Positions 35,045-44,208 of a DNA stretch of 53,542 nt are shown piece by piece. The stretch's first letter is position 1. Every line of letters starts with the position of its first letter. The DNA comes from Actinomycetes bacterium (GTDB lineage Bacteria > Actinomycetota > Acidimicrobiia > Acidimicrobiales > Aldehydirespiratoraceae): the NCBI GenBank assembly GCA_024276355.1, contig JAJRXJ010000070.1:1-53542 (forward strand), read 5' to 3'. The notes under the pieces were generated by a model that saw only the letters and a list, made by a program, of their open reading frames with translations, did not search any database and was not told the DNA's origin. A program made the translations under genes and the position numbers.

Positions 35045-36172
35045 TCAGTCGTCGAGGCTGATCGGCAGATCGTCGGCGTCGGAGAAATCCTCGGCGGCGA
35101 CGGCGACGGCCTCGGGCTCGGTCGATGCCTCAGGCTCAGGCATGACCGACTTCCAGACCAGGTCGGAGATCTCCACCATCATCTCGGGGTTGTCCTTGAG
35201 GAACTTCTTGGCGTTCTCACGGCCCTGACCGAGCTGCTCGCCGTCGTAGGTGTACCAGGCACCCGACTTCTTGACGATGGCCTCATCGACGGCCAGGTCG
35301 AGCACCGAACCCTCACGGGAGATGCCTTCGCCGTACATGATGTCGAACTCGGCCTGACGGAACGGCGGGGCGCACTTGTTCTTTACCACCTTGACCCTGG
35401 TGCGGTTGCCGACCACCTCGACACCATCCTTGATGGCCTCAATGCGGCGGATGTCGAGCCGGCACGACGAGTAGAACTTGAGAGCTCGCCCGCCTGGGGT
35501 GGTCTCGGGAGAACCGAACATCACGCCGATCTTCTCGCGGAGCTGATTGATGAAGATGCACACGGTTCGCGATTTGCTGAGGTTGCCGGTGAGCTTGCGC
35601 AATGCCTGCGACATGAGCCTGGCCTGCAGACCCACGTGGGTGTCGCCCATGTCGCCCTCGATCTCGGCCCGTGGGGTGAGTGCGGCCACCGAATCGATCA
35701 CGATCACGTCGAGTGCTCCGGAGCGGATCAACATGTCGACGATTTCGAGGGCCTGCTCGCCGGTGTCGGGCTGCGATATCAGCAACTCGTCGATGTCGAC
35801 CCCGATGGCCTTGGCGTAGACCGGATCCATGGCGTGTTCGGCATCGATGTAGGCGCACTTGCCGCCGTTGCGCTGGGCCTCGGCCACCACGTGGGTGGCG
35901 AGGGTGGACTTGCCGGAGGACTCGGGCCCGTAGATCTCGGTGACGCGGCCACGGGGCAAACCACCTATGCCGAGGGCCAGATCAAGGGCCAGGGCACCGG
36001 TCGGGACCGACTCGATGCTCATGGAGGCGTTCTCGCCCATGCGCATGACCGAACCCTTGCCGAACTGCTTTTCGATCTGACCGAGGGCCATCTCCAGGGC
36101 CTTGTCCTTGTCGACCGGCTTGTCTCGATCGGCGATCTTGCTGGTGGATGAGGACTTGTAACGTGGGGCCAT
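35045..36172 (-). CDS. recA: RecA recombinase
   Basis: A 375-residue strand-exchange ATPase and co-protease for LexA. Walker A is GPESSGKST (82-90), the Walker B region [15 protein letters not shown], loop L1 [13 protein letters not shown] and loop L2 [14 protein letters not shown] with GSPETTPGG. The acidic C-terminal tail is about 40 residues. ATG 36172 follows GAGAAAGA; the frame is open for 284 codons upstream but that part is leader DNA and a gene remnant. No intein is present. A SOS box in its promoter and the lexA gene in the window form the full SOS switch. Confidence 0.97.
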   Translation of the reverse strand: MAPRYKSSSTSKIADRDKPVDKDKALEMALGQIEKQFGKGSVMRMGENASMSIESVPTGALALDLALGIGGLPRGRVTEIYGPESSGKSTLATHVVAEAQRNGGKCAYIDAEHAMDPVYAKAIGVDIDELLISQPDTGEQALEIVDMLIRSGALDVIVIDSVAALTPRAEIEGDMGDTHVGLQARLMSQALRKLTGNLSKSRTVCIFINQLREKIGVMFGSPETTPGGRALKFYSSCRLDIRRIEAIKDGVEVVGNRTRVKVVKNKCAPPFRQAEFDIMYGEGISREGSVLDLAVDEAIVKKSGAWYTYDGEQLGQGRENAKKFLKDNPEMMVEISDLVWKSVMPEPEASTEPEAVAVAAEDFSDADDLPISLDD

Positions 36173-36188
36173 GGGTGGTTCTTTCTCG

Positions 36189-36219
36189 GTGAATGTGTAC
36201 TGCGGTGAATGTGACTGCG
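36189..36219. repeat. Tandem 15/16-base repeat in the recA leader
   Basis: CGGTGAATGTGTACTG is followed directly by CGGTGAATGTGACTG, differing by one base. It lies just upstream of the recA ribosome site, inside the transcribed leader. Confidence 0.8.
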
Positions 36220-36284
36220 GCAGACCATAGAGATGGGGTGTGACACTCTTCGGGAAGAGCGACACGCCCCGTGCGAATGACAGC

Positions 36285-36314
36285 AGTGTAAGTGCGAACA
36301 CTCGTTCGATGCAA
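36285..36314 (-). promoter_or_regulatory. recA promoter with embedded SOS box
   Basis: On the minus strand TTGCAT (36314-36309) and TACACT (36290-36285) are 18 bases apart as -35 and -10. The spacer contains the SOS box CGAACACTCGTTCG (36295-36308), identical to SOS box 3 at lexA. The leader to the ATG would be about 105 bases. Confidence 0.7.
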
Positions 36315-36412
36315 GGACCATCACAAAGTCCCTCGCCGAAGGCGCCGAATCCTGGCCGGCCGCGACGGTCTACGATCAGATCCCGGGCCCGCCACCGATC
36401 AGGAGCCGACCA

Positions 36413-36838
36413 ATGCCCCAGACCACCCCCGACGATGCCGAACTGCGGGCCCGACTCACGCCCGCCCAATATGAGGTCACCCAGCGCGCCGACACCGAGC
36501 GTCCGTTCACCGGCGAATACTGGGACTGCCACGACGACGGCACCTACAGATGCGTCGTGTGTGACACCGCCCTGTTCACCAGCGACACCAAGTTCGAATC
36601 GGGTTCGGGCTGGCCGAGTTTCTTCGACACCGTCGGCCCCGACGTGGTCGAGATCCGCAGCGACGTGTCCCACGGCATGGTTCGTGAAGAGGCCGTGTGT
36701 GCGAACTGTGGTGCCCATCTGGGCCACCGGTTCCCCGATGGGCCTCAGCCGACCGGTCAGCGTTACTGCATGAACTCGGCTTCTTTGCGGCTGGACCGAG
36801 ACGGGGCCGACGATCAATCGGCGACTGAGCGACCATAG
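36413..36838 (+). CDS. msrB: Peptide-methionine (R)-S-oxide reductase
   Basis: A 141-residue MsrB that repairs oxidised methionine. Zinc-site cysteines are CVVC (about 47-50) and CANC (about 97-100); the active site is RYCMNSASL near residue 122 with the reactive Cys. GSGWPSF and [10 protein letters not shown] are further hallmarks. CAGGAG lies seven bases before ATG 36413. It is transcribed away from recA, sharing a 240-base intergenic region that holds the recA promoter and SOS box. Confidence 0.95.
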   Translation: MPQTTPDDAELRARLTPAQYEVTQRADTERPFTGEYWDCHDDGTYRCVVCDTALFTSDTKFESGSGWPSFFDTVGPDVVEIRSDVSHGMVREEAVCANCGAHLGHRFPDGPQPTGQRYCMNSASLRLDRDGADDQSATERP

Positions 36839-36934
36839 GTGATCGCCGGCAGCACCTCTTGGGGGTGCGGACGATCGGAACTCGGCATCACGAATACCTT
36901 CCGCATCCGACTCCTGTGTGCGATCGGGGCATTC

Positions 36935-37024
36935 GGCGTTCATCACGTATCCGAGTTCGGCCACGTCGGCTTCGAACATCTCCTGCGATTCAGGTGTCTC
37001 CACCGGCGAACTGAGGAAGAACAC
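36935..37024 (-). pseudogene. N-terminal remnant resembling carboxymuconolactone-decarboxylase/AhpD-like protein
   Basis: From GTG 37024, eight bases after the methyltransferase stop, about 30 residues ([20 protein letters not shown] then AELGYVMN) read like the start of an AhpD-like protein. Downstream the frame is open but loses all family character and runs into the recA leader. It looks like the stump of a gene once co-transcribed with the methyltransferase. The family match is from memory and is weak. Confidence 0.35.
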
Positions 37025-37032
37025 GGTTGTTG

Positions 37033-37866
37033 TCAGACAACTTGGGCAGCCTTTCGAGCGATGACGAAATGATGGTCGCTTCTAAACCGGTAGGCACCAC
37101 GGGCATCGCGGCAATGATCGATGGCTTCCAACACCGCCTCCTTGACGACCGGGGAGTCATTCGCTTGCAGTGCCGGAACGGCCGGGCCGACGCTTGACAG
37201 GGCCCGCCAGGCAATGTCCCGATCGGCCCACTCGATGACCGAGACTCGCGTTCCGCGCTCGAGCGGCTCGAATCCACTGTCGCCGAGCATCTGCTCCGCG
37301 GCACCCGGGGCGGCGATGTTGTTCAGCTTCTTCATGCTGGTGAAGTGCTCCTGGGGTGAGAGCCGGGCGAAGGCCTTGAAGGCCGCTCTCATGTCGTTCG
37401 GGGTGCCTGTTCCCCAGAAACTGATGGCGATCAGCCCACCCGGACGGAGCACACGGTTGGCCTCAACCAGCGCAGCCTCACATCCACCCCAGATCCCGTT
37501 GATCGACATCACGGCGTCGAAGCTCTCCTCGACCCATGGCAGCTCGAACATCGATCCGAGCCGAATGTCGGAGTCAGGGTTGCGGTCCTGGGCGATCTCG
37601 ATCAGGGAGGCAGCAGCGTCGATGCCGGCGGTGGTGGCCCCCATTGCCCCCGCGTGGCGCAGGGCCAGTCCGGAGCCGCACGCCATGTCGAGTACCCGAA
37701 CCCCATCGGCGATGCCGAGCCGCTGGAACATGGCGATCATCACGTCAAGCGCGTAGTGCTCGTACAGGCACGACCAATCAGTGGCCGAGTGACCCCACGC
37801 ATCCCCGGCTTCTCGCCAGTCGTGACCTTTCTCGGTCGGCGTTTCGGTGTCAGCGTGGTCACTCAT
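37033..37866 (-). CDS. Class I SAM-dependent methyltransferase
   Basis: A 277-residue methyltransferase of the Methyltransf_11/25 type. Motif I is [16 protein letters not shown] (about 58-73), with [14 protein letters not shown] (acidic loop), [13 protein letters not shown], and [15 protein letters not shown] (motif III). The substrate is unknown; the long C-terminal part resembles small-molecule methyltransferases. ATG 37866 follows GGGGGAG; nine more codons upstream are possible. The divergent OsmC gene starts 190 bases away. Confidence 0.82.
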   Translation of the reverse strand: MSDHADTETPTEKGHDWREAGDAWGHSATDWSCLYEHYALDVMIAMFQRLGIADGVRVLDMACGSGLALRHAGAMGATTAGIDAAASLIEIAQDRNPDSDIRLGSMFELPWVEESFDAVMSINGIWGGCEAALVEANRVLRPGGLIAISFWGTGTPNDMRAAFKAFARLSPQEHFTSMKKLNNIAAPGAAEQMLGDSGFEPLERGTRVSVIEWADRDIAWRALSSVGPAVPALQANDSPVVKEAVLEAIDHCRDARGAYRFRSDHHFVIARKAAQVV

Positions 37867-38056
37867 GATCGGATGCTCCCCCGCCCCTGCCAACCAGTCA
37901 TGAAGATCACCTGAAGATTCGTTGATTTCGATATTCAGGGATTCAGCAGCTTTCCTTCAGGACCTACTCACCCTCTGAGGAGGAAGGTGGTTGACGTCGC
38001 CGACTTCCCGGCGGCAGGACACAAAGCCCGATCAGGGCACGAACAGGAGGACTCGA

Positions 38057-38620
38057 ATGACAACCACCGATATCTCCCCGGTCGACAACGGGGTCAACGT
38101 GGAGGCATTGTTGGGCGCCCGCCAGCATCTCACCGATGCCCCGGAGGCCGCCCAGTTCAAGTGGCGGGCCAGTTGCGAGTGGATCAACGGCACCCATAAT
38201 CGCAGCTCGATCAGCGGGTTCGCCGGTCTCGGCGAGGAGCACACCCACCGCCAGACCTACACGATCGACTCCGACCATCCCGAGATCTTCGCCTCGGAGG
38301 ACAATGGGCCGACGCCACCCGAGATGGTGCTCGCGGCTCTGGCATCCTGCCTGACCGGCGGCATCGCCACCGTGGCCACCCACCGCGGGGTGAAGCTCAA
38401 CTCGGTCACTGCGACCCTGGAAGCCGGCATGGACCTGCAGGGCATCCTCGGGATCGACAGCGACGTTCGCAACGGCTTCGACGGAATCAAGGTGACCTAC
38501 GACATCGACGCCGACGCCTCCAAGGCCGACATCGAGGCCATCGTCGCCCAATCCCAGAAGCGGTCAGCCGTATTCGATGTGGTGGCCAACCCCACGACCA
38601 TCCAGGTCGAGGTCGTCTGA
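38057..38620 (+). CDS. OsmC-family peroxide/thiol-reactive protein
   Basis: A 187-residue OsmC/Ohr-fold protein. The conserved PPEMVLAALASCLTGG (about 90-105) holds one reactive Cys; RASCEWING (about 39-47) is a second Cys region. YciA/Ohr-like chemistry (organic hydroperoxide reduction) is possible, but this subgroup (IATVATHRGVKLNSV) is usually of unknown function. AGGAGG lies six bases before ATG 38057. The flavin monooxygenase begins five bases after the stop, so the two form an operon. Confidence 0.85.
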   Translation: MTTTDISPVDNGVNVEALLGARQHLTDAPEAAQFKWRASCEWINGTHNRSSISGFAGLGEEHTHRQTYTIDSDHPEIFASEDNGPTPPEMVLAALASCLTGGIATVATHRGVKLNSVTATLEAGMDLQGILGIDSDVRNGFDGIKVTYDIDADASKADIEAIVAQSQKRSAVFDVVANPTTIQVEVV

Positions 38621-38625
38621 AGGCC

Positions 38626-39861
38626 ATGATGCGCACGCCAGTCGTGGTCATTGGGGCCGGCCAGGCCGGCTTGGCCATGAGTCGACACCTCACCGCTCGG
38701 GCGATCGACCACGTCGTGCTCGAGCGGGGGGAGGTGGCCAACTCATGGCGTACGGAACGCTGGGACTCGCTTCGCCTCCTCACCCCCAACTGGATGAGTC
38801 GACTACCCGGTCATCACTACAGCGGGCCCGACCCCGATGGCTTCATGACCAAGGACGAGACGGTCGGTTTCATAGAAGGATTCGGCCGTAGCTTCGATGC
38901 CCCCGTTCGATCCCATGTAAGGGTCGAACGGGTCAGCGCCCGCAGCCCGGGGTTCGACGTGGTGACCGACCGCGGCACTTGGTCGTGTGACGTGGTCGTC
39001 GCCGCGACCGGAGCATCCAGCGAGCCCAAGCTCCCTCCGGTGGCGGCGGAGATTCCGTCACGGGTTCGTCAGCTCACAGCGCTGCGATACAAGAATCCGG
39101 GCCAGATCGGCCAAGGTGAGGTCCTGGTGGTTGGCGCGTCAGCATCCGGTACCCAGATCGCCGATGAGCTCCGACGCAACGGCCGAAGCGTGACCATCGC
39201 CGTCGGTGACCACGTGCGGTTGCCCCGTATGTACCGGGGGCGAGACATCTACTGGTGGCTCGACACCGTCGGGCGGCTGGACGAGCGCTACGACGAGATC
39301 GACGACCTCAATCGCGCCCGCCGCCTACCATCGCTTCAGCTCGTTGGCACCCCCGAACATCGCTCACTCGACCTCAACTCGCTGGCCGCATCGGGAGTCC
39401 GCACGGTCGGCAAGCTCATGAGAATCGCCGGGGCCAAGGCACAGTTCTCCGGCGCCTTGGCCAACCTCGTTGCCAACGCCGACCTGAAACAGAACCGCCT
39501 GCTCAACCTGATCGACGAGTTCGTGCTCGAACGCGGCCTGGGTGCCGGTATTTCCGAGCCCACACGTCCCGCTCCGACGATCCTCGGGGAGATCCCCACC
39601 GAGATCGACATCGCAAGGTTTGAGACGATCATCTGGGCCACGGGGCACCGGCCATCGTTCTCATGGCTCGATCCTTCCCTTCTTGACCACCGGGGCCGAA
39701 TCTCCCATGACGGTGGGGTCTGCGCCACCCCCGGTCTCTACCTGCTGGGGTTGCCGTTCCTGCGTAGGCGCAAGTCGAGCCTGATTGATGGGGCCGACGG
39801 GGACGCAGCCGACCTGGTGGGGCACCTGCACGCCCACCTTGACCAGCGATGCCGGGTCTAA
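38626..39861 (+). CDS. FAD/NAD(P)H-dependent monooxygenase (CzcO-like)
   Basis: A 411-residue flavoprotein with an N-terminal FAD Rossmann motif VVVIGAGQAGLAMSRHL (about 5-21), ERWDSLRLLTPNWMSRLPG, the ATG-type motif VVVAATGASS, and a second Rossmann motif VLVVGASASGTQIADEL (about 166-182) for NAD(P)H. A final IWATGHRPSF is typical of CzcO/FMO-like proteins. It probably oxygenates a small organic compound. It starts at ATG 38626 or at the next ATG codon, coupled to the OsmC gene, and converges on the large regulator at 39889. Confidence 0.86.
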   Translation: MMRTPVVVIGAGQAGLAMSRHLTARAIDHVVLERGEVANSWRTERWDSLRLLTPNWMSRLPGHHYSGPDPDGFMTKDETVGFIEGFGRSFDAPVRSHVRVERVSARSPGFDVVTDRGTWSCDVVVAATGASSEPKLPPVAAEIPSRVRQLTALRYKNPGQIGQGEVLVVGASASGTQIADELRRNGRSVTIAVGDHVRLPRMYRGRDIYWWLDTVGRLDERYDEIDDLNRARRLPSLQLVGTPEHRSLDLNSLAASGVRTVGKLMRIAGAKAQFSGALANLVANADLKQNRLLNLIDEFVLERGLGAGISEPTRPAPTILGEIPTEIDIARFETIIWATGHRPSFSWLDPSLLDHRGRISHDGGVCATPGLYLLGLPFLRRRKSSLIDGADGDAADLVGHLHAHLDQRCRV

Positions 39862-39888
39862 TCGTTGCCGGTCCGGCGATTTGCTGAT

Positions 39889-42384
39889 TCAGGGAGTCGG
39901 CGGGCGTCCCAACAAGGCTTGCCGGGTCCGGTCGACGATTGTGGCCACCGGCAGCGACGCACCGGAGGCCCACAACTCCTGACTCCGCGATTCTCCGAAT
40001 GAGTCTCTGATCCTGTCGCGGGTCTCGAATGTCAGATCCCTCAGCTTCGTCATGACCGGTGGCCCGCCCATGATGGTGTGGGCCTCAATCGCTCCGAGAA
40101 CATGGGCTGCAAGTTCATGCTGACCGATCATGTCGAGAGCGATCACACATCGTGACAGCGTGTGCCACTGCTGGGCCCACTCGCCGGCCCGATACCAGGT
40201 GTCGACCACTTCAGCGAGGCCCGCGCACCCCTCGGCGAGCTCTCCCCGGTAGACCAGAAGACTGCTGGTCTCGGCGCGAGCGAACGCGCTCAACCATCTG
40301 TTGCCGGCAGAGCGGGCCAGCCGATCGGCAGTTACGAAGGCATCGAGGGCCGTGTCGTCGTCGGCCTGACCGGCGAATCCCTCGGCCATCGATGCGGACG
40401 CCAGATCGGTGGGGCTGCCCGACCGACGGGCTGCCTCACGCGCAACCGCCATCATCTGTCTCGCCCCGTCATAGTTGCCGATCGAACTCGATCCTATGGA
40501 TGCCATGTAGTAGGCGTGGGCGAGTCGCGAGTCGCTGCCCGATTCCTCGGCCAGCCTGTTCAGCCTCACGCCCTCCGTCAATCCGCCTGCGAGATCGCCT
40601 CTCGTATAGAGCACATTGGCCATCACCCGCTCAACGAGACCCGAGGGAACGACTCTCGAGCGGGTCTCGGTTCTTCGAGCCGATTCCGCGAGCGCGAGAG
40701 CCAGATCGAACTCTCCCCGCACCCACGCGCCGTATGCCCTCACACCGGTGATCACCGGGTGGAGCGGATGGCTTTCGTCGGCAACACCAGCAACTGAATC
40801 GGCCCATGAGAACACTTCGTATCTCAGCGTTCTCATGGCGTATTCCCGAATCGCACCGATGATTCCGAACGCAATGTCGTAGTCCTCGATGTGGAGGGCG
40901 AATCGCTGCGCAGCGCGTAGGTCGGAGAACGAGCCATCCGCACGCAGTACGGCATCGCGTTCGTGGGGCGTGCCCAGGTCAAGTTCGACCGACCGGGCAA
41001 GCGACGCGAACTGTCCGGCATGGGAAGTGAACAGTTCGACGCTCTCCTGATCGCCGAGGCGATTGCGACCGTACTCTCGCAGCGTCTCCAGCATTTCGTA
41101 GCGCGTGCCTCCATGAGCCGGCCTGCGAACAGCGAGCATCGATCGACGCGTCAACCTCGTGAGCAGATCAAGCACGTCGTCGCTGCTGCACAGGGTTTCG
41201 ACGGCACCCAGATCGAATTGGCCGGCGAACACCGCTAGCGAGGCAAAGAGCCGTCGTTCATCGTCGTCGAGAAGGTCGTATGACCAACTGATCGCGTCGT
41301 GCAGCGTCCGATGTCGGGGATCGGCGCCACGTCGGACACCCTTCAGAAGCCGGAACCGTTCGTCGAGTCGCCGGGCGATCTCCGTGACATCGATGGCGCT
41401 GGCCAACGAGGCCGCCAGCTCGATAACCAGCGGTATCCCATCGAGCCGACTGCATATCTCGGCCACCGCTGACTCGCTCACGGCAGTGAGTTCGAACCTC
41501 GGGTCGGCAGCGCGGGCACGTTCCAGGAAGAGCGCTACAGCGGGTGAAGTAGGGAGTGGATCGACTGTCCACACGTGCTCTCCGGCCACTGCGAGTGGCT
41601 CGCGGCTCGTCGCCACTATCGAAACGGTTTGCACCTCACGCAGTATCCGACCGACGAGCAACGCCACCGGTTCGACCAGATGTTCGCAGTTGTCGAGCAC
41701 CAGCAGCGCTCGCCGTGATCGGAGCATGTCGACGATCGCCTCATCGATGGAGGACTCCTGTCGGGTGTTGACGTCGAGCGACGTGGCGAGGGCATCCGGG
41801 GTGGCCTCCCGGTCGGCCACTGTCACCAGTTCAACCAGGAAGACCCCGTCGGGGTAGTTACCCGACACTCTGCGAGCGAGCTCCAAGCCAACTGAGGTCT
41901 TGCCGACTCCACCGGTGCCGACGATGGTGAGCAGCCGGTTCTCGGACTGGACCTCCACGAGCCGTTCGAGAAGATCATCCCTGCCGATCAACGGCTGCAG
42001 CGCGGCCGGCAGCACCGGGATCCCGGACGCGTCGCGTCCACGGTGACCGGCATCCGTGGTAGCAGACGCAGACTCGATCACGCGAACGTCGGGCACGAAC
42101 TCGTAGCCCTTGCCGTGCACCGTGCGAATCACCCGCTGGCGGGTGCCATCGTCGCCCACCGCTTGACGAGCCGACTTGATGCGAGTGGTCAACGCCGACT
42201 CGCTCACGAACCGATCTCCCCAAACATGATCGAGTAGTTCTTCCTTGCGTACGACCCGGCCACGCCACTTGGCAAGGCAGCAGAGCAGATCGAACACCTG
42301 CGGCTCGACGGGCACCTCATCTCCTCCGCGGCGAAGCACGACCCGGGCGAGATCCAGCTCGCAGTCGTCGAATTGCAGAATCAT
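39889..42384 (-). CDS. Winged-helix / STAND-type ATPase transcriptional regulator
   Basis: An 831-residue regulator. Residues 1-100 are an OmpR/PhoB-type winged helix (PVEPQVFDLLCCLAKWRGRV split as EPQVFDLLCCLAKWRGRV; VIRTVHGKGYEFVPDV). Residues ~130-400 are an NB-ARC-like ATPase with Walker A GTGGVGKTS, Walker B ALLVLDNCEHL and a GIPLVIELAASL motif. The C-terminal half is TPR-like helical repeats. It resembles AfsR-class regulators that integrate a signal through the ATPase and TPR parts. ATG 42384 is the start of the winged helix. It is convergent with the OsmC/monooxygenase operon and divergent from the SDR gene, which are plausible targets. Confidence 0.86.
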   Translation of the reverse strand: MILQFDDCELDLARVVLRRGGDEVPVEPQVFDLLCCLAKWRGRVVRKEELLDHVWGDRFVSESALTTRIKSARQAVGDDGTRQRVIRTVHGKGYEFVPDVRVIESASATTDAGHRGRDASGIPVLPAALQPLIGRDDLLERLVEVQSENRLLTIVGTGGVGKTSVGLELARRVSGNYPDGVFLVELVTVADREATPDALATSLDVNTRQESSIDEAIVDMLRSRRALLVLDNCEHLVEPVALLVGRILREVQTVSIVATSREPLAVAGEHVWTVDPLPTSPAVALFLERARAADPRFELTAVSESAVAEICSRLDGIPLVIELAASLASAIDVTEIARRLDERFRLLKGVRRGADPRHRTLHDAISWSYDLLDDDERRLFASLAVFAGQFDLGAVETLCSSDDVLDLLTRLTRRSMLAVRRPAHGGTRYEMLETLREYGRNRLGDQESVELFTSHAGQFASLARSVELDLGTPHERDAVLRADGSFSDLRAAQRFALHIEDYDIAFGIIGAIREYAMRTLRYEVFSWADSVAGVADESHPLHPVITGVRAYGAWVRGEFDLALALAESARRTETRSRVVPSGLVERVMANVLYTRGDLAGGLTEGVRLNRLAEESGSDSRLAHAYYMASIGSSSIGNYDGARQMMAVAREAARRSGSPTDLASASMAEGFAGQADDDTALDAFVTADRLARSAGNRWLSAFARAETSSLLVYRGELAEGCAGLAEVVDTWYRAGEWAQQWHTLSRCVIALDMIGQHELAAHVLGAIEAHTIMGGPPVMTKLRDLTFETRDRIRDSFGESRSQELWASGASLPVATIVDRTRQALLGRPPTP

Positions 42385-42512
42385 GCTGCGGTAGCTGACC
42401 GTCGTCGCCGCATGCCTGAGACTATTCCGACCCCGAGGGCTGTGCATATTGTTGCCATTCGCGACGCCGTGTTAGCTTCAGCGAACTTCCAAGTGCGGAG
42501 AGGCCCCAGATC

Positions 42513-43289
42513 ATGTCGACCGCCAGATACGCCTCATACCCGTCGCTCACCGACCGAACCGTGTTCGTCACCGGCGGGGCCGACGGGATCGGACGGGCGA
42601 TCGTCAGCCAGTTCGCTTCACAGGGCAGCCGGGTGGCGTTCGTCGACATCCAAGCCGACAAGGCCAAGACCACCGTGGAGCAATGCGTGGCCGAGAATTC
42701 GCGCCACATGCCGCTGTTCTACGAGGTCGACCTGCTCAACATCGATGCACTTCGCGACGCCGTCGCCGCAGCCCAACATGACATGGGCAGCATCGAGGTG
42801 TTGGTCAACAACGCTGCCAGCGACGACCGCCACGCCTGGCAGGACATGACCCCCGAATACTGGGACAACCGAATCAACACCAACCTCCGCCACTACTTCT
42901 TCGCCATCCAGGCCGCCGCACCGGGCATGATCGAAGCGGGGTCAGGGTCGATCATCAACATTGGCAGCAGCAGCTACATGATGCAGGAGGACTTCTTCCC
43001 GGGCTATGCCATCGCCAAGTCCGGGGTCGAGGGCATCACCCGCACCATGGCCCGCACGTTCGGTCCTCACAACGTGAGGGTCAACACGGTGCTACCCGGT
43101 TGGTGCGCCACCGAGAAGCAACTTTCGATGTGGTGGACGCCAGAGGGCGAGGCGCAGACCATTGAGGACCAAGCCCTCAAGCGTCGGATCTACCCCGACG
43201 AGTTCGCCCAAATGGTGCTGTGGCTCGCCGCCGACGACGGCGCCGCCTGCACCGCCCAGAGTTTCATGGTCGACGGCGGACGATACTGA
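42513..43289 (+). CDS. Short-chain dehydrogenase/reductase
   Basis: A 258-residue classical SDR. Cofactor motif TGGADGIG (20-27), NNAAS (about 99-103), catalytic Ser in INIGSSSYM and YAIAKSG (Tyr/Lys), and a C-terminal FMVDGGRY. VDIQADK after strand 2 has an Asp that favours NAD(H). GGAGAGG lies ten bases upstream of ATG 42513. The substrate is unknown; sugar or polyol dehydrogenases have similar sequences. Divergent to the large regulator across 128 bases. Confidence 0.88.
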   Translation: MSTARYASYPSLTDRTVFVTGGADGIGRAIVSQFASQGSRVAFVDIQADKAKTTVEQCVAENSRHMPLFYEVDLLNIDALRDAVAAAQHDMGSIEVLVNNAASDDRHAWQDMTPEYWDNRINTNLRHYFFAIQAAAPGMIEAGSGSIINIGSSSYMMQEDFFPGYAIAKSGVEGITRTMARTFGPHNVRVNTVLPGWCATEKQLSMWWTPEGEAQTIEDQALKRRIYPDEFAQMVLWLAADDGAACTAQSFMVDGGRY

Positions 43290-43317
43290 GCCAGCACGTG
43301 GCAGGAATCGCCTTCGG

Positions 43318-44208
43318 TCAATCCCCGGGGTCGGGTCGGGAAAAGCCGGTAACCGCCCCGTAGGCCGAGGTGAACAGGTCGGTGACCGGAGTGCCGCGCA
43401 CTTTCACGTTGAGGGGACCGAGGCGCTCGAGCACAAGATCCGGCGGGTCGGGCGGATCGACTTCGCCGAGCAGCATCACTCCGGTGGTTCCCGATGGCTC
43501 ATGTCCACCATCGGTGACGATCGCTTCGGGACTCAATGGCCACCACGGTGCGACCTCGTCGACTGTCGGGTCGACGTCGGAATCCTTCAAATCTGTGTGG
43601 CCGGTGAGCGAGGCCAGCACCTGCTCTCGGGTGCGGCCGCGCCATTCGAGCAACAGCCAAGGGTCGGTGTCGAGACGATCGGCGAACACATAGAGCGTGG
43701 CGGCGATGTGTTTGCACGGGTTTGCCGAGTCAGGGCACGAGCACCATGCCGACAGGTCGGCCCAGCGACCCGGCAGAAGGCTCACCCCGGCGTCGGCAAA
43801 CACCTCCACCAGCTCCGGGGGGACTTCGCCGGCAAGCAGCCGGGCTGCGAATCTGACACTCGACGTCAGCGCCGCATCGACCTCGGCCCATTGAGCATCG
43901 GTGACCGCCCTGGCCTCGACGGTAACTTCGTAGGGACGCGACCGCGACCCCTGCACCTTGGCGACAAGACTCCCTGGATCAACCTCAAAGTTCACGATCT
44001 GGCCGGATCGGGCGTAGCGGCGACCGCGTTGCATCCGGGCGCCGAGACCGTACTGGTCGAGCACATCCACGAATTTCCGGGACCACCAGCTCTCGGCCAT
44101 TGCCCCTCGTTTACTCGACGTGGCGATGCCGTCGGTGACCGGAATCGGCTTCGACTCGGCATGGCTCGGCCAAGCGTCGTCCCATCCTCTTCGGGTTCGG
44201 GAGTTCAT
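43318..44208 (-). CDS. SWIM zinc-finger protein
   Basis: A 296-residue protein with a SWIM finger, CSCPDSANPCKHIAA (about 158-172, CxCx6CxH), which binds DNA or protein. The N-terminal part (SWWSRKFVDVLDQYGLGARM) is the standard start of SWIM partners of bacterial SNF2 helicases. ATG 44208 overlaps the helicase TGA as ATGA, so production is coupled to the upstream SNF2 gene and the two probably work together. The pair's function in bacteria is poorly known. Confidence 0.88.
   Translation of the reverse strand: MNSRTRRGWDDAWPSHAESKPIPVTDGIATSSKRGAMAESWWSRKFVDVLDQYGLGARMQRGRRYARSGQIVNFEVDPGSLVAKVQGSRSRPYEVTVEARAVTDAQWAEVDAALTSSVRFAARLLAGEVPPELVEVFADAGVSLLPGRWADLSAWCSCPDSANPCKHIAATLYVFADRLDTDPWLLLEWRGRTREQVLASLTGHTDLKDSDVDPTVDEVAPWWPLSPEAIVTDGGHEPSGTTGVMLLGEVDPPDPPDLVLERLGPLNVKVRGTPVTDLFTSAYGAVTGFSRPDPGD

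Noticed and set aside
33525-35228. 567-residue plus-strand open frame
   Set aside because: Antisense to miaB, whose Fe-S and radical-SAM motifs are unambiguous.
36173-37024. 284-codon N-terminal extension of recA
   Set aside because: RecA homology starts at ATG 36172; the extension covers the promoter, the SOS box and msrB antisense.
37259-37280. tRNA T-loop-like GGCTCGAATCC
   Set aside because: Lies inside the methyltransferase gene and no acceptor, D or anticodon arms fit around it. No tRNA or rRNA gene was seen anywhere in the window.
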